64,000 nucleotides of DNA, taken from NCBI GenBank assembly GCA_031292525.1, contig JARLGY010000030.1, positions 124,001-188,000 on the forward strand. The letters run 5' to 3'. How positions within the stretch are numbered: position 1 is the stretch's first letter; each line of letters begins with the position of its first letter. Position numbers and translations under genes: made by a program. Positions 26,498 to 35,315 of this stretch are shown piece by piece. Origin of the DNA: Flavipsychrobacter sp. (GTDB lineage Bacteria > Bacteroidota > Bacteroidia > Chitinophagales > Chitinophagaceae). Under the pieces are notes generated by a model. It was not told where the DNA came from. It was given only the letters and a program-made list of their open reading frames with translations, and made no database searches.

Positions 26498-27760
26498 CTA
26501 AAACACCTCACCAAGATTTACAAAAAACCCTCCCGAACCATTAGAACCAAAGCCATAGTCAAGACATATGTTAGTGCGTGAAAACTTGTTCAGCTTCAGT
26601 CTTATACCTGCACCGTAACCAGGGGATATCACTTCGAAGTTGCCTGAAGCCTGCTCGGTGAAAGATTCTGCATTAGCAAATATTACCCCTCCCAACAAGC
26701 CACTATGCGATATCTGGAAACGGTATTCACCCTCTGCATAAACCATGTTCTTACCCCTATAGCGTCCCTGTATATATCCTCTGCCGGTATTACTGTATGG
26801 ATCACCTCCGGTATTGGGCAACAGCAAATATGGTGGGTTGCCAGCTAGGGTCAGCCAGTCATAATTCCAGAAAGCCAGTATATTATCAGTTCCTTTTGGG
26901 AAAGTAATATACTTCCTTAGGTCAACAATAAGCGATTGCCATGTTGTAGCATTACCTAAAAAGGTAAAATTGGGCCGATATATAATATTAGCAAATTCCC
27001 CTCCTTGCGGGTTTATTGAATTCTTGCGTGAATCGTACAGGATATTGGCAGTTACACCTGATGCAGACTCCGTCGAGGATAATCCGTATTTCTCAAAGTC
27101 TGTAGGCTTTGGTGGGTCCAGTTCTTCTATATCCCAGGAATAATCGAAGTTGTAACCAAGGCCGGCATACAAATACCCTTTCACCTTGCGGAAGATCGTT
27201 TGGTGTATGCGCACAGCATTATAATCAATAGTATATTGGTTATCAAACGATGAATATCCACCAAGACCATAAGTGTAAGAAGGATATTTAAGATAGCGCC
27301 AATCTACAACAAAGCAATATTTATTATTATTGCTCCATATGGTACTCTGTAAGGGCAAAATAATTTGGTTGCGCTGACTGTAGGTCAAACTTGTCTGTAT
27401 AGTAGAGATGTTCTCATCCTCTCTTTTCACTGTATAAAAGGCCGCGTTTGCCACCACCAGAGCAGCGAAGCCTGTTTGCAGTGTGTAACCCGCAGCCGGC
27501 ACCGCAGACAAGTGCGGCTTTAGGCTATGCGTATCGGTGTCTACTCTGTTAGGCGCATGTTTGTTCCTGATTTCGTGTATCACATCTATCATATCCATTT
27601 CTTGGCTGGCGTTAAATACATAGCCACCACCATGAGCATTATGAGGAGCATAAACAGAATCGTGTATAGGTATAGGCACAGCTTTGTTGTCTTGTCCTTT
27701 TGACACAAAAAAAGACAGGAATGCAACCAATAAAAAAAGAAACTTATGTTTTATCCCCAA
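26498..27760 (-). CDS. BamA/TamA-type outer-membrane barrel protein (surface antigen family)
   Basis: A 420-residue protein with signal peptide (MGIKHKFLFLLVAFLSFFVS...KGQ) and a C-terminal barrel like the bacterial surface antigen (D15) domain: GLSSTESASGVTANILYDSRKNSINPQGGEF, split as motif TANILYDSRKN then NPQGGEF, is the typical region. POTRA repeats are absent; only about 100 residues precede the barrel. The barrel ends GSGGFFVNLGEVF. The only plausible start is TTG at 27760, with a stop codon four codons upstream (TAA at 27770-27772). Function unknown; not the essential BamA because it lacks POTRA domains. Confidence 0.78.
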   Translation of the reverse strand: MGIKHKFLFLLVAFLSFFVSKGQDNKAVPIPIHDSVYAPHNAHGGGYVFNASQEMDMIDVIHEIRNKHAPNRVDTDTHSLKPHLSAVPAAGYTLQTGFAALVVANAAFYTVKREDENISTIQTSLTYSQRNQIILPLQSTIWSNNNKYCFVVDWRYLKYPSYTYGLGGYSSFDNQYTIDYNAVRIHQTIFRKVKGYLYAGLGYNFDYSWDIEELDPPKPTDFEKYGLSSTESASGVTANILYDSRKNSINPQGGEFANIIYRPNFTFLGNATTWQSLIVDLRKYITFPKGTDNILAFWNYDWLTLAGNPPYLLLPNTGGDPYSNTGRGYIQGRYRGKNMVYAEGEYRFQISHSGLLGGVIFANAESFTEQASGNFEVISPGYGAGIRLKLNKFSRTNICLDYGFGSNGSGGFFVNLGEVF

Positions 27761-28024
27761 AAAAGCTATTTAAGTACTTGTTACCACATCATTTACTATT
27801 ATAATGCCACGCTATAAATTTTTGACATTTAAAATCCATTAAGGTTAAATAAATGAAGGGTTGCAAAGTATTTAGCGGTGCAAAATTAACCTGTTAATAC
27901 TAGTATCCAGCAGCCACGTTAAAGTAATATACATATACCTGTATAGGTTTTAAAGATACATATGCTCAACCTTTAAAAAAGATAAATAACTGTTAATTGG
28001 GGTGATGACTTGTAATAGGTAGGT
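27761..28024. other. Intergenic region upstream of the BamA-like gene
   Basis: AT-rich, with no convincing gene on either strand. The only supported element is the -7 box at 27881-27888. Short internal similarities such as AGGTTTTAAAG and ACCTTTAAAAAAG are too weak to call structure. The operon terminator begins at 28025. Confidence 0.5.
27881..27888 (-). promoter_or_regulatory. Bacteroidota-type -7 box for the BamA-like gene
   Basis: TAATTTTG on the minus strand, exact match to TAnnTTTG and followed by CAC as in other boxes of this window. It is 120 bases before the TTG start at 27760. No -33 TTG was seen at the usual distance. Confidence 0.35.
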
Positions 28025-28061
28025 AAAAGGGCCATGCAGTAACTACTGTATGGCCCTTTTT
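28025..28061 (-). terminator. Terminator of the act-cox respiratory operon
   Basis: A 15-base stem with one internal mismatch (28025-28039 and 28046-28060; AAAAGGGCCAT pairing with ATGGCCCTTTT) and a 6-base loop. The A/T ends of the stem supply the T-run on either strand. It lies 22 bases past the coxI stop codon. Confidence 0.85.
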
Positions 28062-28082
28062 ATAATAATGCTAATATTAATT

Positions 28083-29903
28083 CTAATGTGCTTCTTCGCC
28101 TTCTCTCAAAGGTACTGTCTGTGGGATAAAATCCTTACCATGGCCATCATCCTTAAAATCATAAGGCCAGCGGTGAACTTCGGGTATTTCGCCAGGCCAG
28201 TTACCATGACCGGGATGTATTGGTGTTGTCCACTCCAATGTAGTAGAACCCCATGGATTTTTGTTGGTCAATTTACGTCCGCGGAAGATGCTGAGGAAGA
28301 AGTTCATTACAAACAATAGCTGTGTAAAGAACACTACAATAGCAACTATACTAATGAAACCATTCAGGCTCTGGAACTGCTTAAAAGACTCCCATGCACT
28401 ATAATCATAATAACGACGTGGCATACCGGCAATACCTTCGTAGTGCATTGGCCAGAATATAAGGTAAGCGCCAACGAAAGTGATAAAGAAGTGTATATAG
28501 CCTAGTGTATTATTCATAAAGCGGCCATATAGCTTAGGGAACCAGTGATATATACCGGCAAACATACCGAAGAAGGCCGATACACCCATTACTATATGGA
28601 AGTGTGCAATAACGAAGTAAGTATCGTGCAGGTGAATATCTAAAGCTGAGTTACCAAGGAAGATACCTGTAAGACCACCTGATATGAACATAGATACAAA
28701 ACCCATTGCAAACAGCATCGCTGGAGTAAACCTCAGATTACCTTTCCACATAGTTGTAAGCCAGTTGAACACTTTTACTGCCGATGGTACTGCAATAAGT
28801 AAGGTCAGCAATACAAATATAGAACCAAGGAAAGGACTCATACCAGTTACAAACATGTGGTGCGCCCATACCAGGAAGGCAAGCAAAGTGATACCTACTA
28901 GCGATATGATCATTGCGAAATAACCGAAGATAGGTTTGCGACTGTTGGTAGCCAATACTTCAGATGCCATACCCATACCTGGCAGCATGATGATATATAC
29001 CTCTGGGTGACCCAGGAACCAGAATAAGTGCTGATAAAGGATAGCAGAACCACCGATATGCGGAAGCGCTTTACCACCAATGAATATTTCAGAAAGATAA
29101 AAGCTGGTGCCAAAGTTACGGTCGAATATAAGCAATACAAGCCCAGAGAACAGTACAGGGAAAGAAAGTACACCCAAAACAGCGGTAAAGAAGAATGCCC
29201 ATATAGTAAGCGGCATACGCGTCATGGTCATACCCTTAGTACGCATGTTCAGTACCGTAGAGATATAGTTAAGACCACCCAGCAACGACGATACAACGAA
29301 CAGAGCCATTGATATCAGCCACAGATCCATACCCGTACCCGAACCTAATGAAGCTTCTTTAAGTGCGCTTAATGGCGGGTAAGTTGTCCAACCACCTGAT
29401 GCAGGACCAGTCTGTACAAATAAAGATACAAACATGAACACACTGGCAATAAAGAAGAACCAGTAAGAGAGCATATTCATGAAAGGCGAGGCCATATCAC
29501 GTGCACCTATTTGAAGAGGTATCAGGAGGTTACTAAACGTACCGCTGAGGCCAGCTGTCAATACAAAGAATACAAGTATGGTACCGTGCATGGTTACCAA
29601 TGCATAGTAGAATTCAGGTGACAGTTTACCACCTTTAGCCCATTCGCCCAGGAATTTTTCCATAATAGGGAAAGTGCTGTCCGGGAAACCTAATTGCAAG
29701 CGGAAAAACACGGAGAACAGGGCGCCGATAATAGCCCATATCATACCGGTGATCAGGAATTGCTTCGAGATAACTTTATGATCCTGGCTGAATATGTACT
29801 TCCAGATAAAATGCTGCTCGTGATGTTCATGATCGTGATGGGCCGCTTCAGCACCTTGTGAAAACTCTACATTCGGCCCCTGGATAATAATTTCTTGACT
29901 CAT
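28083..29903 (-). CDS. ctaD: Cytochrome c oxidase subunit I
   Basis: Catalytic subunit of an aa3-type heme-copper oxygen reductase in the inner membrane, 606 residues, about 12 helices. His106 (VTMHGTIL) and His434/His436 (VIAHFHIVMG) are the low-spin heme and heme a3 ligands. The copper-B site is His299 with the cross-linked Tyr303 in LGHPEVY, plus His348-His349 (WAHHMFVTG). GHPEVY with its glutamate marks an A1-type proton channel. Residues 20-32 form an unusual His-rich N-terminus. Last gene of the act-cox operon, 35 bases after subunit II. No subunit III lies next to it. Confidence 0.97.
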   Translation of the reverse strand: MSQEIIIQGPNVEFSQGAEAAHHDHEHHEQHFIWKYIFSQDHKVISKQFLITGMIWAIIGALFSVFFRLQLGFPDSTFPIMEKFLGEWAKGGKLSPEFYYALVTMHGTILVFFVLTAGLSGTFSNLLIPLQIGARDMASPFMNMLSYWFFFIASVFMFVSLFVQTGPASGGWTTYPPLSALKEASLGSGTGMDLWLISMALFVVSSLLGGLNYISTVLNMRTKGMTMTRMPLTIWAFFFTAVLGVLSFPVLFSGLVLLIFDRNFGTSFYLSEIFIGGKALPHIGGSAILYQHLFWFLGHPEVYIIMLPGMGMASEVLATNSRKPIFGYFAMIISLVGITLLAFLVWAHHMFVTGMSPFLGSIFVLLTLLIAVPSAVKVFNWLTTMWKGNLRFTPAMLFAMGFVSMFISGGLTGIFLGNSALDIHLHDTYFVIAHFHIVMGVSAFFGMFAGIYHWFPKLYGRFMNNTLGYIHFFITFVGAYLIFWPMHYEGIAGMPRRYYDYSAWESFKQFQSLNGFISIVAIVVFFTQLLFVMNFFLSIFRGRKLTNKNPWGSTTLEWTTPIHPGHGNWPGEIPEVHRWPYDFKDDGHGKDFIPQTVPLREGEEAH

Positions 29904-29938
29904 TTTTTCTCATTTATGACCATTTGGGAAATGGCCGA

Positions 29939-31000
29939 TTATCTCATCGTTACGGTTGCTTTTGTACTGTCTTTCGCTGCAGGCGTTTTTGCAGCAGGAG
30001 TGGCGCTTGAATCAGCTGCACCACTTGGGTTATTACCCGCATAGTAAGGTTGCTGGGTTGCCATCCATGCATTGTATTCTTCTGGCGTCTGCACCACTAT
30101 GGTACCACGCATAGAATAGTGGCCTTTACCGCACATCTGGTCGCAGGAAATTTCGTAAACAAAATTACTGTTACCAGTTATCTTCTTCATTTCAGTGGTA
30201 GTGTACTTCGGCGTAAACCACATAGTGGTCACAATACCAGGTACAGCATCCATCTTCATGCGGAAGTGTGCAAGACCCACATCATGTATCACATCACGAG
30301 AACCGATAAGCAATTGTACTGGCTTACCCACTACAAGGTGCAATTCACCGTTCTGCGCTATGATGTCATCCATGTTATGCTTGTCTGTCCAGTCAAGACC
30401 AAGTATGTTATTCGCATCGTCTATCTTCCTGAAATCTCTTTTACCCAGCTCACCATCTTTACCAGGATAACGTACGATCCAGTTAAATTGTTTACCAACA
30501 ATTTCTATCCTTTGGGCATCCTTAGGTGGTTCAGAAGTAAGGTTAAGCCAGTTGCGCAATCCTATAGCCACAAGCGATGCCATTGCAATAGCAGGTACTG
30601 TTGTCCATAATATCTCGAGCTTATTGCTGTGCGCAAAAAAGAAAGAGGTACGTTTTTCAGTGCTCTGGTAACGGAAGGCGAAGTAGAATAATACAAGCTG
30701 TGTTGCAAAGAATACTATGCCGGTTACAACCAATGTAGCATTGAACATAGAATCATATGCGTCACCCTGTACCGACGCAGACACTGGCAATAATTTATCT
30801 ACCAGGTAGTTGTGGCAAACCCATATACCATACATGCCTAATATAAAAACCAATACCAGCAATATGGCAATCGTACGGTTGGTCTGGGCCTTAACCTTTT
30901 CCTCTCCGCGTATTATAGATGTGTACTCGCTTGCTTTAGCAATCTGGTATATAATAATGAAGACCAGAACTATTAATGCTACTGTTATAAATGCCGACAT
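29939..31000 (-). CDS. ctaC: Cytochrome c oxidase subunit II
   Basis: Carries the CuA centre that receives electrons from cytochrome c. The 353-residue protein has three predicted helices (about 4-20, 43-63 and 88-110), one more than usual, and then a fourth around 130-150 before the periplasmic cupredoxin domain. CuA ligands are seen in CDQMCGKGHYSM (Cys286, Cys290, His294, Met297) and His239. There is no CXXCH heme motif, so this is aa3- rather than caa3-type. An Ala/Pro/Lys-rich tail (residues 328-350) follows. Lies 74 bases after actF in the same operon. Confidence 0.95.
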   Translation of the reverse strand: MSAFITVALIVLVFIIIYQIAKASEYTSIIRGEEKVKAQTNRTIAILLVLVFILGMYGIWVCHNYLVDKLLPVSASVQGDAYDSMFNATLVVTGIVFFATQLVLFYFAFRYQSTEKRTSFFFAHSNKLEILWTTVPAIAMASLVAIGLRNWLNLTSEPPKDAQRIEIVGKQFNWIVRYPGKDGELGKRDFRKIDDANNILGLDWTDKHNMDDIIAQNGELHLVVGKPVQLLIGSRDVIHDVGLAHFRMKMDAVPGIVTTMWFTPKYTTTEMKKITGNSNFVYEISCDQMCGKGHYSMRGTIVVQTPEEYNAWMATQQPYYAGNNPSGAADSSATPAAKTPAAKDSTKATVTMR

Positions 31001-31074
31001 GGTCAGTGAATCTATTTTACTTTACAAAACTATTTTCTAACAAACTATCAATTACAATTTCAACCAACCCGCGA

Positions 31075-32286
31075 CTAGCTTAGGTGTATTACGGCTTCTT
31101 TAAGCAGTATATTGTTATGCGGCACCAGTGATGCTTTAGAAAGCGTGCGTGAAACTGCGAATATCAATAATCCTACAAAACCCATAAATATTCCGATCTC
31201 GTAAAAGTTAATGTGCCAGTTTGAACCCAGTGGACCAGGCATCAGCATCTGGTAGAAATCCAACCAGTGGCCGAATATAATAACCATTGCCATAAACGTA
31301 AGGGTGAAGTAATTACGCTTACTCGGGCGAGACATCAAAATAAGTATAGGCATACAGAAGTTGATGATGAAAGCGCCATAGAATATGATGCTGTATGGTC
31401 CCTGCTGACGCAATTTAAAATAAACTGTTTCCTCAGGCTGGTTACTGTACCATATCAACATGTACTGATCAAACCAAAGGTAAGTCCAGAATATACTGAA
31501 AGCAAACATGAATTTACCCAGGTCATGAAGATGCTCCTTATTTACTAGTTCAAGATTGCCTTGGTTTTTCAGATATACTACCCAAAGTAATATTAAAGCC
31601 ATACCACTAACAAATGCGCTAGCAAATGTGTACCAGCTAAACATAGTAGAATACCAGTGTGGTTGTGTACTCATTATCCAGAACCAGGGAGTTGTACTCA
31701 TCTGAGATAATGCATACACTAAGAGGAAAGCACCAGATAGACGAACAACATTCCAATATATTTTAGTACTGCCTTTAGGCGCTTTTTCTTGTGCTAAAGA
31801 CATAGCACGAAACTTCAAACCAAAGAAAGACCATAAACCTATTGTAATAATCGAAAATGCTGCAAACATACCTGGATTAAGAAACGCTGATTTGCCTTCA
31901 AGTATCTTATCACCCTTAGGGTAAACCCATTCGTAGATGGGGTTATGACCGTCTATCTTAAATACAAATACAATAATAAAAGAAACCACCAACATTATAA
32001 GGCCAAACAGCCAAACATTGGCGCCTATAGCTTCCGGTACACGACGGTAGGCAACTATCCAGGAACCCTGTGCCAACGACGCTGCGGCCTGTACAAATAC
32101 GCTTACCGTAGTAATAAGAGTAAAAAATATGGCATCCTGCAGCAGCACTACCCAAAACCTTGTCTTATCAAACTCATTACCGCCCAGCAGTGTTATACCA
32201 CCTATCACCAAGGCTATCAGCCCAATAGCAATTAATGCTATACTCGTTGTTTTTAACCTTGCAGGTACTTCAAAACGTTCTGTCAT
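31075..32286 (-). CDS. actF: Alternative complex III subunit ActF
   Basis: Integral membrane subunit of the quinol:cytochrome c/oxidase oxidoreductase, 403 residues with about 10 helices. ActF is related to ActC/NrfD but smaller. Typical pieces are ALIAIGLIALVIGGITLLGG near the start, SLAQGSWIVAYRRVPEAIG at about 70-88, and FDQYMLIWYSNQPEETVYF at about 270-288. Position after actE and before coxII matches the canonical order. Predicted to help hold the quinol site and proton route; no cofactor motif is expected. Confidence 0.93.
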   Translation of the reverse strand: MTERFEVPARLKTTSIALIAIGLIALVIGGITLLGGNEFDKTRFWVVLLQDAIFFTLITTVSVFVQAAASLAQGSWIVAYRRVPEAIGANVWLFGLIMLVVSFIIVFVFKIDGHNPIYEWVYPKGDKILEGKSAFLNPGMFAAFSIITIGLWSFFGLKFRAMSLAQEKAPKGSTKIYWNVVRLSGAFLLVYALSQMSTTPWFWIMSTQPHWYSTMFSWYTFASAFVSGMALILLWVVYLKNQGNLELVNKEHLHDLGKFMFAFSIFWTYLWFDQYMLIWYSNQPEETVYFKLRQQGPYSIIFYGAFIINFCMPILILMSRPSKRNYFTLTFMAMVIIFGHWLDFYQMLMPGPLGSNWHINFYEIGIFMGFVGLLIFAVSRTLSKASLVPHNNILLKEAVIHLS

Positions 32287-32331
32287 CTTTAATCTTTTAT
32301 ATAGATAGAAGTTTCTTTATCTAATTAACTA

Positions 32332-33018
32332 TTATCCTTTTTTTATTGTTGCATCTTTACTTGCTTTGTCAGCAGTAGGTGCCGTACTTGCTTGTGGTTT
32401 TGCCGAAGTGCTATCAGTAGCTTTAACAGCCGATCCAAATGCAAATGCATCACCACCATTTTCGGACTGCACCTTCTTTATGTAAGAGATGATCTGCCAA
32501 CGTTGTTTATAATCGATCTGGCTGGCGTAAGATCCCATCATATTCTTGCCATACTTCACTGCAGCATACATCTGCCCAACAGGCATGTGCAGGTACTTGC
32601 CATCCTTAAAGTTGGCAGGCATTGCCGCAAATTTACCAGTAGTGTATAACGGCCCTTGCCCATCTAGGTTTGGCCCGTGGCAAATAGCACAATATATATT
32701 AAAGAGCCTGTTGCCTTCTTTCAGCTCATCCGCATTAAAGCGCATGGTGGTAGTAAAACTCTTGTATGATGTAGTATCACCCTCTACAAGATGGTCGGGC
32801 AACTGGTGCCCACGCGCTACAGTACCGGTCACAGGTAGCCGGCTTGTCTGGCTGTCTGTAAAGTTGGGGTTGCCTGTATAAGCATCGTAAGCGCGTGAAT
32901 AGGTCATGTCCGGTGCATATGTCTTACCGGGATTCCGGTGGACACCATCACTATTGCACGCGGCCAAACCCAATCCTAACATCAGGCTTGCTGCTACTAT
33001 GCTTTTGGTCTTATTCAT
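32332..33018 (-). CDS. actE: Alternative complex III subunit ActE, monoheme cytochrome c lipoprotein
   Basis: Probable electron exit subunit handing electrons to the oxidase. The ATG at 33018 gives MNKTKSIVAASLMLGLGLAAC with lipid-modified Cys21; an upstream ATG at 33054 would hide the signal. A single CAICH motif is at 110-114, and a following methionine-rich segment (KNMMGSYASQ) could supply the axial Met. The last 30 residues are Ala/Lys/Ser-rich and probably disordered. 228 residues in all. Between actD and actF, 52 and 45 bases from its neighbours. Confidence 0.95.
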   Translation of the reverse strand: MNKTKSIVAASLMLGLGLAACNSDGVHRNPGKTYAPDMTYSRAYDAYTGNPNFTDSQTSRLPVTGTVARGHQLPDHLVEGDTTSYKSFTTTMRFNADELKEGNRLFNIYCAICHGPNLDGQGPLYTTGKFAAMPANFKDGKYLHMPVGQMYAAVKYGKNMMGSYASQIDYKQRWQIISYIKKVQSENGGDAFAFGSAVKATDSTSAKPQASTAPTADKASKDATIKKG

Positions 33019-33070
33019 ATAAATAAAGTCAAAAATTCGATTGTCAAAATTCAATATTCAAATACGGTTC

Positions 33071-33649
33071 TTATGCGTTCAGCAGTTCATAGGGTTCCTG
33101 CTTATCCCAGCGGCCATACCACCAGCCTTCTTCAGCAACCTGCACAGATGTTTCTTTTGCACCTGTACTTTTCAAAAAGGTTACTACTTCTTCTTCAGAT
33201 GCATGTTGTGTAAGCTCTATAGCTACCACAAAATAATCATCGGTCTGGCGCGGGTGAAAAACGTGCTTCTTTACACCTGGCATTATCTGGTTCAGGTAGC
33301 AGAAAGTAAGCACCATACCTACTGCAGCAAACAATACTGTAAGCTCAAAAGTAATAGGTATCCAAGCTGGAAGCGAAAAATGCGGCTTACCACCAAAATT
33401 CAAAGGCCAGTCAGACGTAAATATCCACGATATAAAGCCAAGTGCAGTGCTTGTACCGCAAAGACCAAATATAAAGCCGGCAATATGCAGGTCAGTTTCC
33501 TTCAATCCCAACGCATGATCAAGGCCGTGAACTGGGAAAGGTGTATAGACATCGTGCAGTTTGTAGCCGCTGCGGCGCACCTTTTTTATAGCCGGGAACA
33601 GCACTTCTTCATCATCGTAACATGCTACCGCAAATTTCTTAATAGCCAT
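33071..33649 (-). CDS. actD: Alternative complex III subunit ActD (DUF3341)
   Basis: A 192-residue membrane subunit with two helices (about 56-80 and 96-118) framed by cytoplasmic domains. The DUF3341 pattern is clear: VRRSGYKLHDVYTPFPVHGL at 24-43, then the C-terminal FHPRQTDDYFVVAIE. It is needed for the assembled complex, with no cofactor known. Order C-D-E matches other Bacteroidota clusters. Confidence 0.94.
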   Translation of the reverse strand: MAIKKFAVACYDDEEVLFPAIKKVRRSGYKLHDVYTPFPVHGLDHALGLKETDLHIAGFIFGLCGTSTALGFISWIFTSDWPLNFGGKPHFSLPAWIPITFELTVLFAAVGMVLTFCYLNQIMPGVKKHVFHPRQTDDYFVVAIELTQHASEEEVVTFLKSTGAKETSVQVAEEGWWYGRWDKQEPYELLNA

Positions 33650-33747
33650 ATTAATCTAGTTAGTTTGTATTAGTTAGTGAAGCTATCGTCTCACTTACTT
33701 TTATTACTTCTTACTTTTTCAACTTCAAATAATATCCACTCCCTTCC

Positions 33748-35208
33748 TTAAGCGTGGTGTGGCACTTCTTCATCCTCATGATGTGTTTCTATCACATGCA
33801 CAAACTCTTCTTCCGTCATATCTTCAATATGCTTCATCTTTTTCTTATAGCTCTCGCCCGAAGTTTTCAGGATGAACTTAATTTCAGCTACTGCGATAAC
33901 AGGGAAGTATTTAGAGAACAGGAAGTAGCAAGTGAAGAACAAACCAAATGTACCCAGGTAGAAACCAACTTCTGGCCATTGTGGGCTATAATATGCCCAA
34001 CTACCTGGTATATAATCACGATATAGTGAAGTTACAATGATCACAAAACGCTCGAACCACATACCTATATTCACCACTATAGACATTACAAAGGTGAATG
34101 GGATATTACGACGCAATTTCTTTACCCAGAACAACTGTGGTGATACCACGTTACAAGTCATCATAGCCCAGTAGCTCCACCAGTATGGACCCAAAATACG
34201 CCATTGGAATGCAGCTTGCTCGTAAAGAACACCGCTGTACCAAGCCATGAACAACTCAGTAAGATAAGCTACACCCACAATAGAACCCGTAAGTACTATT
34301 ACCTTATTCATTGCTTCCAGGTGACCAACTGTAATATAATCTTCAAGATGCAATATTTTACGGGAGATCACCAATAGTGTGTTCACCATTGCAAAACCAG
34401 AGAAGATAGCACCGGCAACAAAGTAGGGAGGGAAGATGGTAGTATGCCAGCCTGGTATAACCGAAGTAGCAAAGTCAAAAGATACTATGGTGTGTACTGA
34501 AAGTACCAGTGGCGTAGCCAAACCTGCAAGTACAAGAGCCAACGCTTCCTGGCGCTGCCAGTTTTTAGCTGTACCTGTCCAGCCGAACGATGCCAAACCA
34601 TACATCATTTTTCTGAACTTAGTTTTTGCACGATCACGCACTGTTGCAAAATCGGGTACAAGACCTGAATACCAGAATAACAAGGATACTGTAAAGTAAG
34701 TAGAGATCGCAAACACGTCCCAAAGAAGGGGAGAGTTAAAGTTAGGCCATAACGGACCGCGTGAGTTAGGATAAGGAAGTACGAAAAAACCATCCCATAC
34801 ACGACCCATGTGGAATATTGGGAACTGGCCCGCACACATTACTGCAAATATGGTCATCGCTTCAGCAGCGCGGTTCACACCTGTACGCCAGCCCTGGCGG
34901 AACAATAAAAGTATCGCTGAGATCAACGTACCCGCGTGACCAATACCTACCCACCATACAAAGTTGGTAATATCCCAACCCCAGCCAATGGTTTTGTTTA
35001 CGCCCCAGGTACCAAGACCCCAATACACCGCCCATGCTACGGAGAATACCCCGAACAAAAGCAATGCTACGGAGAAGAAGAAACCAACATACCACATGCG
35101 GCCCGGCTTCATCTCAATAGGACTGATAATATCTTCCGTCACCTGGTGATAATCTTTCTCACCATCTACCAGCGGTTCCCTTACAATCGACTCGTACTTT
35201 AAATGCAT
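33748..35208 (-). CDS. actC: Alternative complex III subunit ActC (NrfD/PsrC-like)
   Basis: Ten-helix NrfD-family subunit (486 residues) that forms the menaquinol-binding site below ActB. Conserved stretches include VWWVGIGHAGTLISAILLLF (about 87-106), AEAMTIFAVMCAGQFPIFHM (115-134) and VLSVHTIVSFDFATSVIPGW (234-253). The C-terminal 40 residues are charged and end with a His/Glu-rich tail, HHEDEEVPHHA. Lies 107 bases downstream of actB. Confidence 0.95.
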   Translation of the reverse strand: MHLKYESIVREPLVDGEKDYHQVTEDIISPIEMKPGRMWYVGFFFSVALLLFGVFSVAWAVYWGLGTWGVNKTIGWGWDITNFVWWVGIGHAGTLISAILLLFRQGWRTGVNRAAEAMTIFAVMCAGQFPIFHMGRVWDGFFVLPYPNSRGPLWPNFNSPLLWDVFAISTYFTVSLLFWYSGLVPDFATVRDRAKTKFRKMMYGLASFGWTGTAKNWQRQEALALVLAGLATPLVLSVHTIVSFDFATSVIPGWHTTIFPPYFVAGAIFSGFAMVNTLLVISRKILHLEDYITVGHLEAMNKVIVLTGSIVGVAYLTELFMAWYSGVLYEQAAFQWRILGPYWWSYWAMMTCNVVSPQLFWVKKLRRNIPFTFVMSIVVNIGMWFERFVIIVTSLYRDYIPGSWAYYSPQWPEVGFYLGTFGLFFTCYFLFSKYFPVIAVAEIKFILKTSGESYKKKMKHIEDMTEEEFVHVIETHHEDEEVPHHA

Positions 35209-35315
35209 AGCACGTTATTAGTAAACTCTGTTATTAATTTATTTTATGTCGCTGTCCGTTATCCTTTCAGCTTCAGTTCCCGCAACCACGGGGTCAGTTT
35301 TTTCCTGTTCAGCAC

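Noticed and set aside
33041-33673. 210-codon plus-strand frame across actD
   Set aside because: Antisense to a well-conserved ACIII subunit and made of basic, Cys/Tyr-rich sequence without motif.
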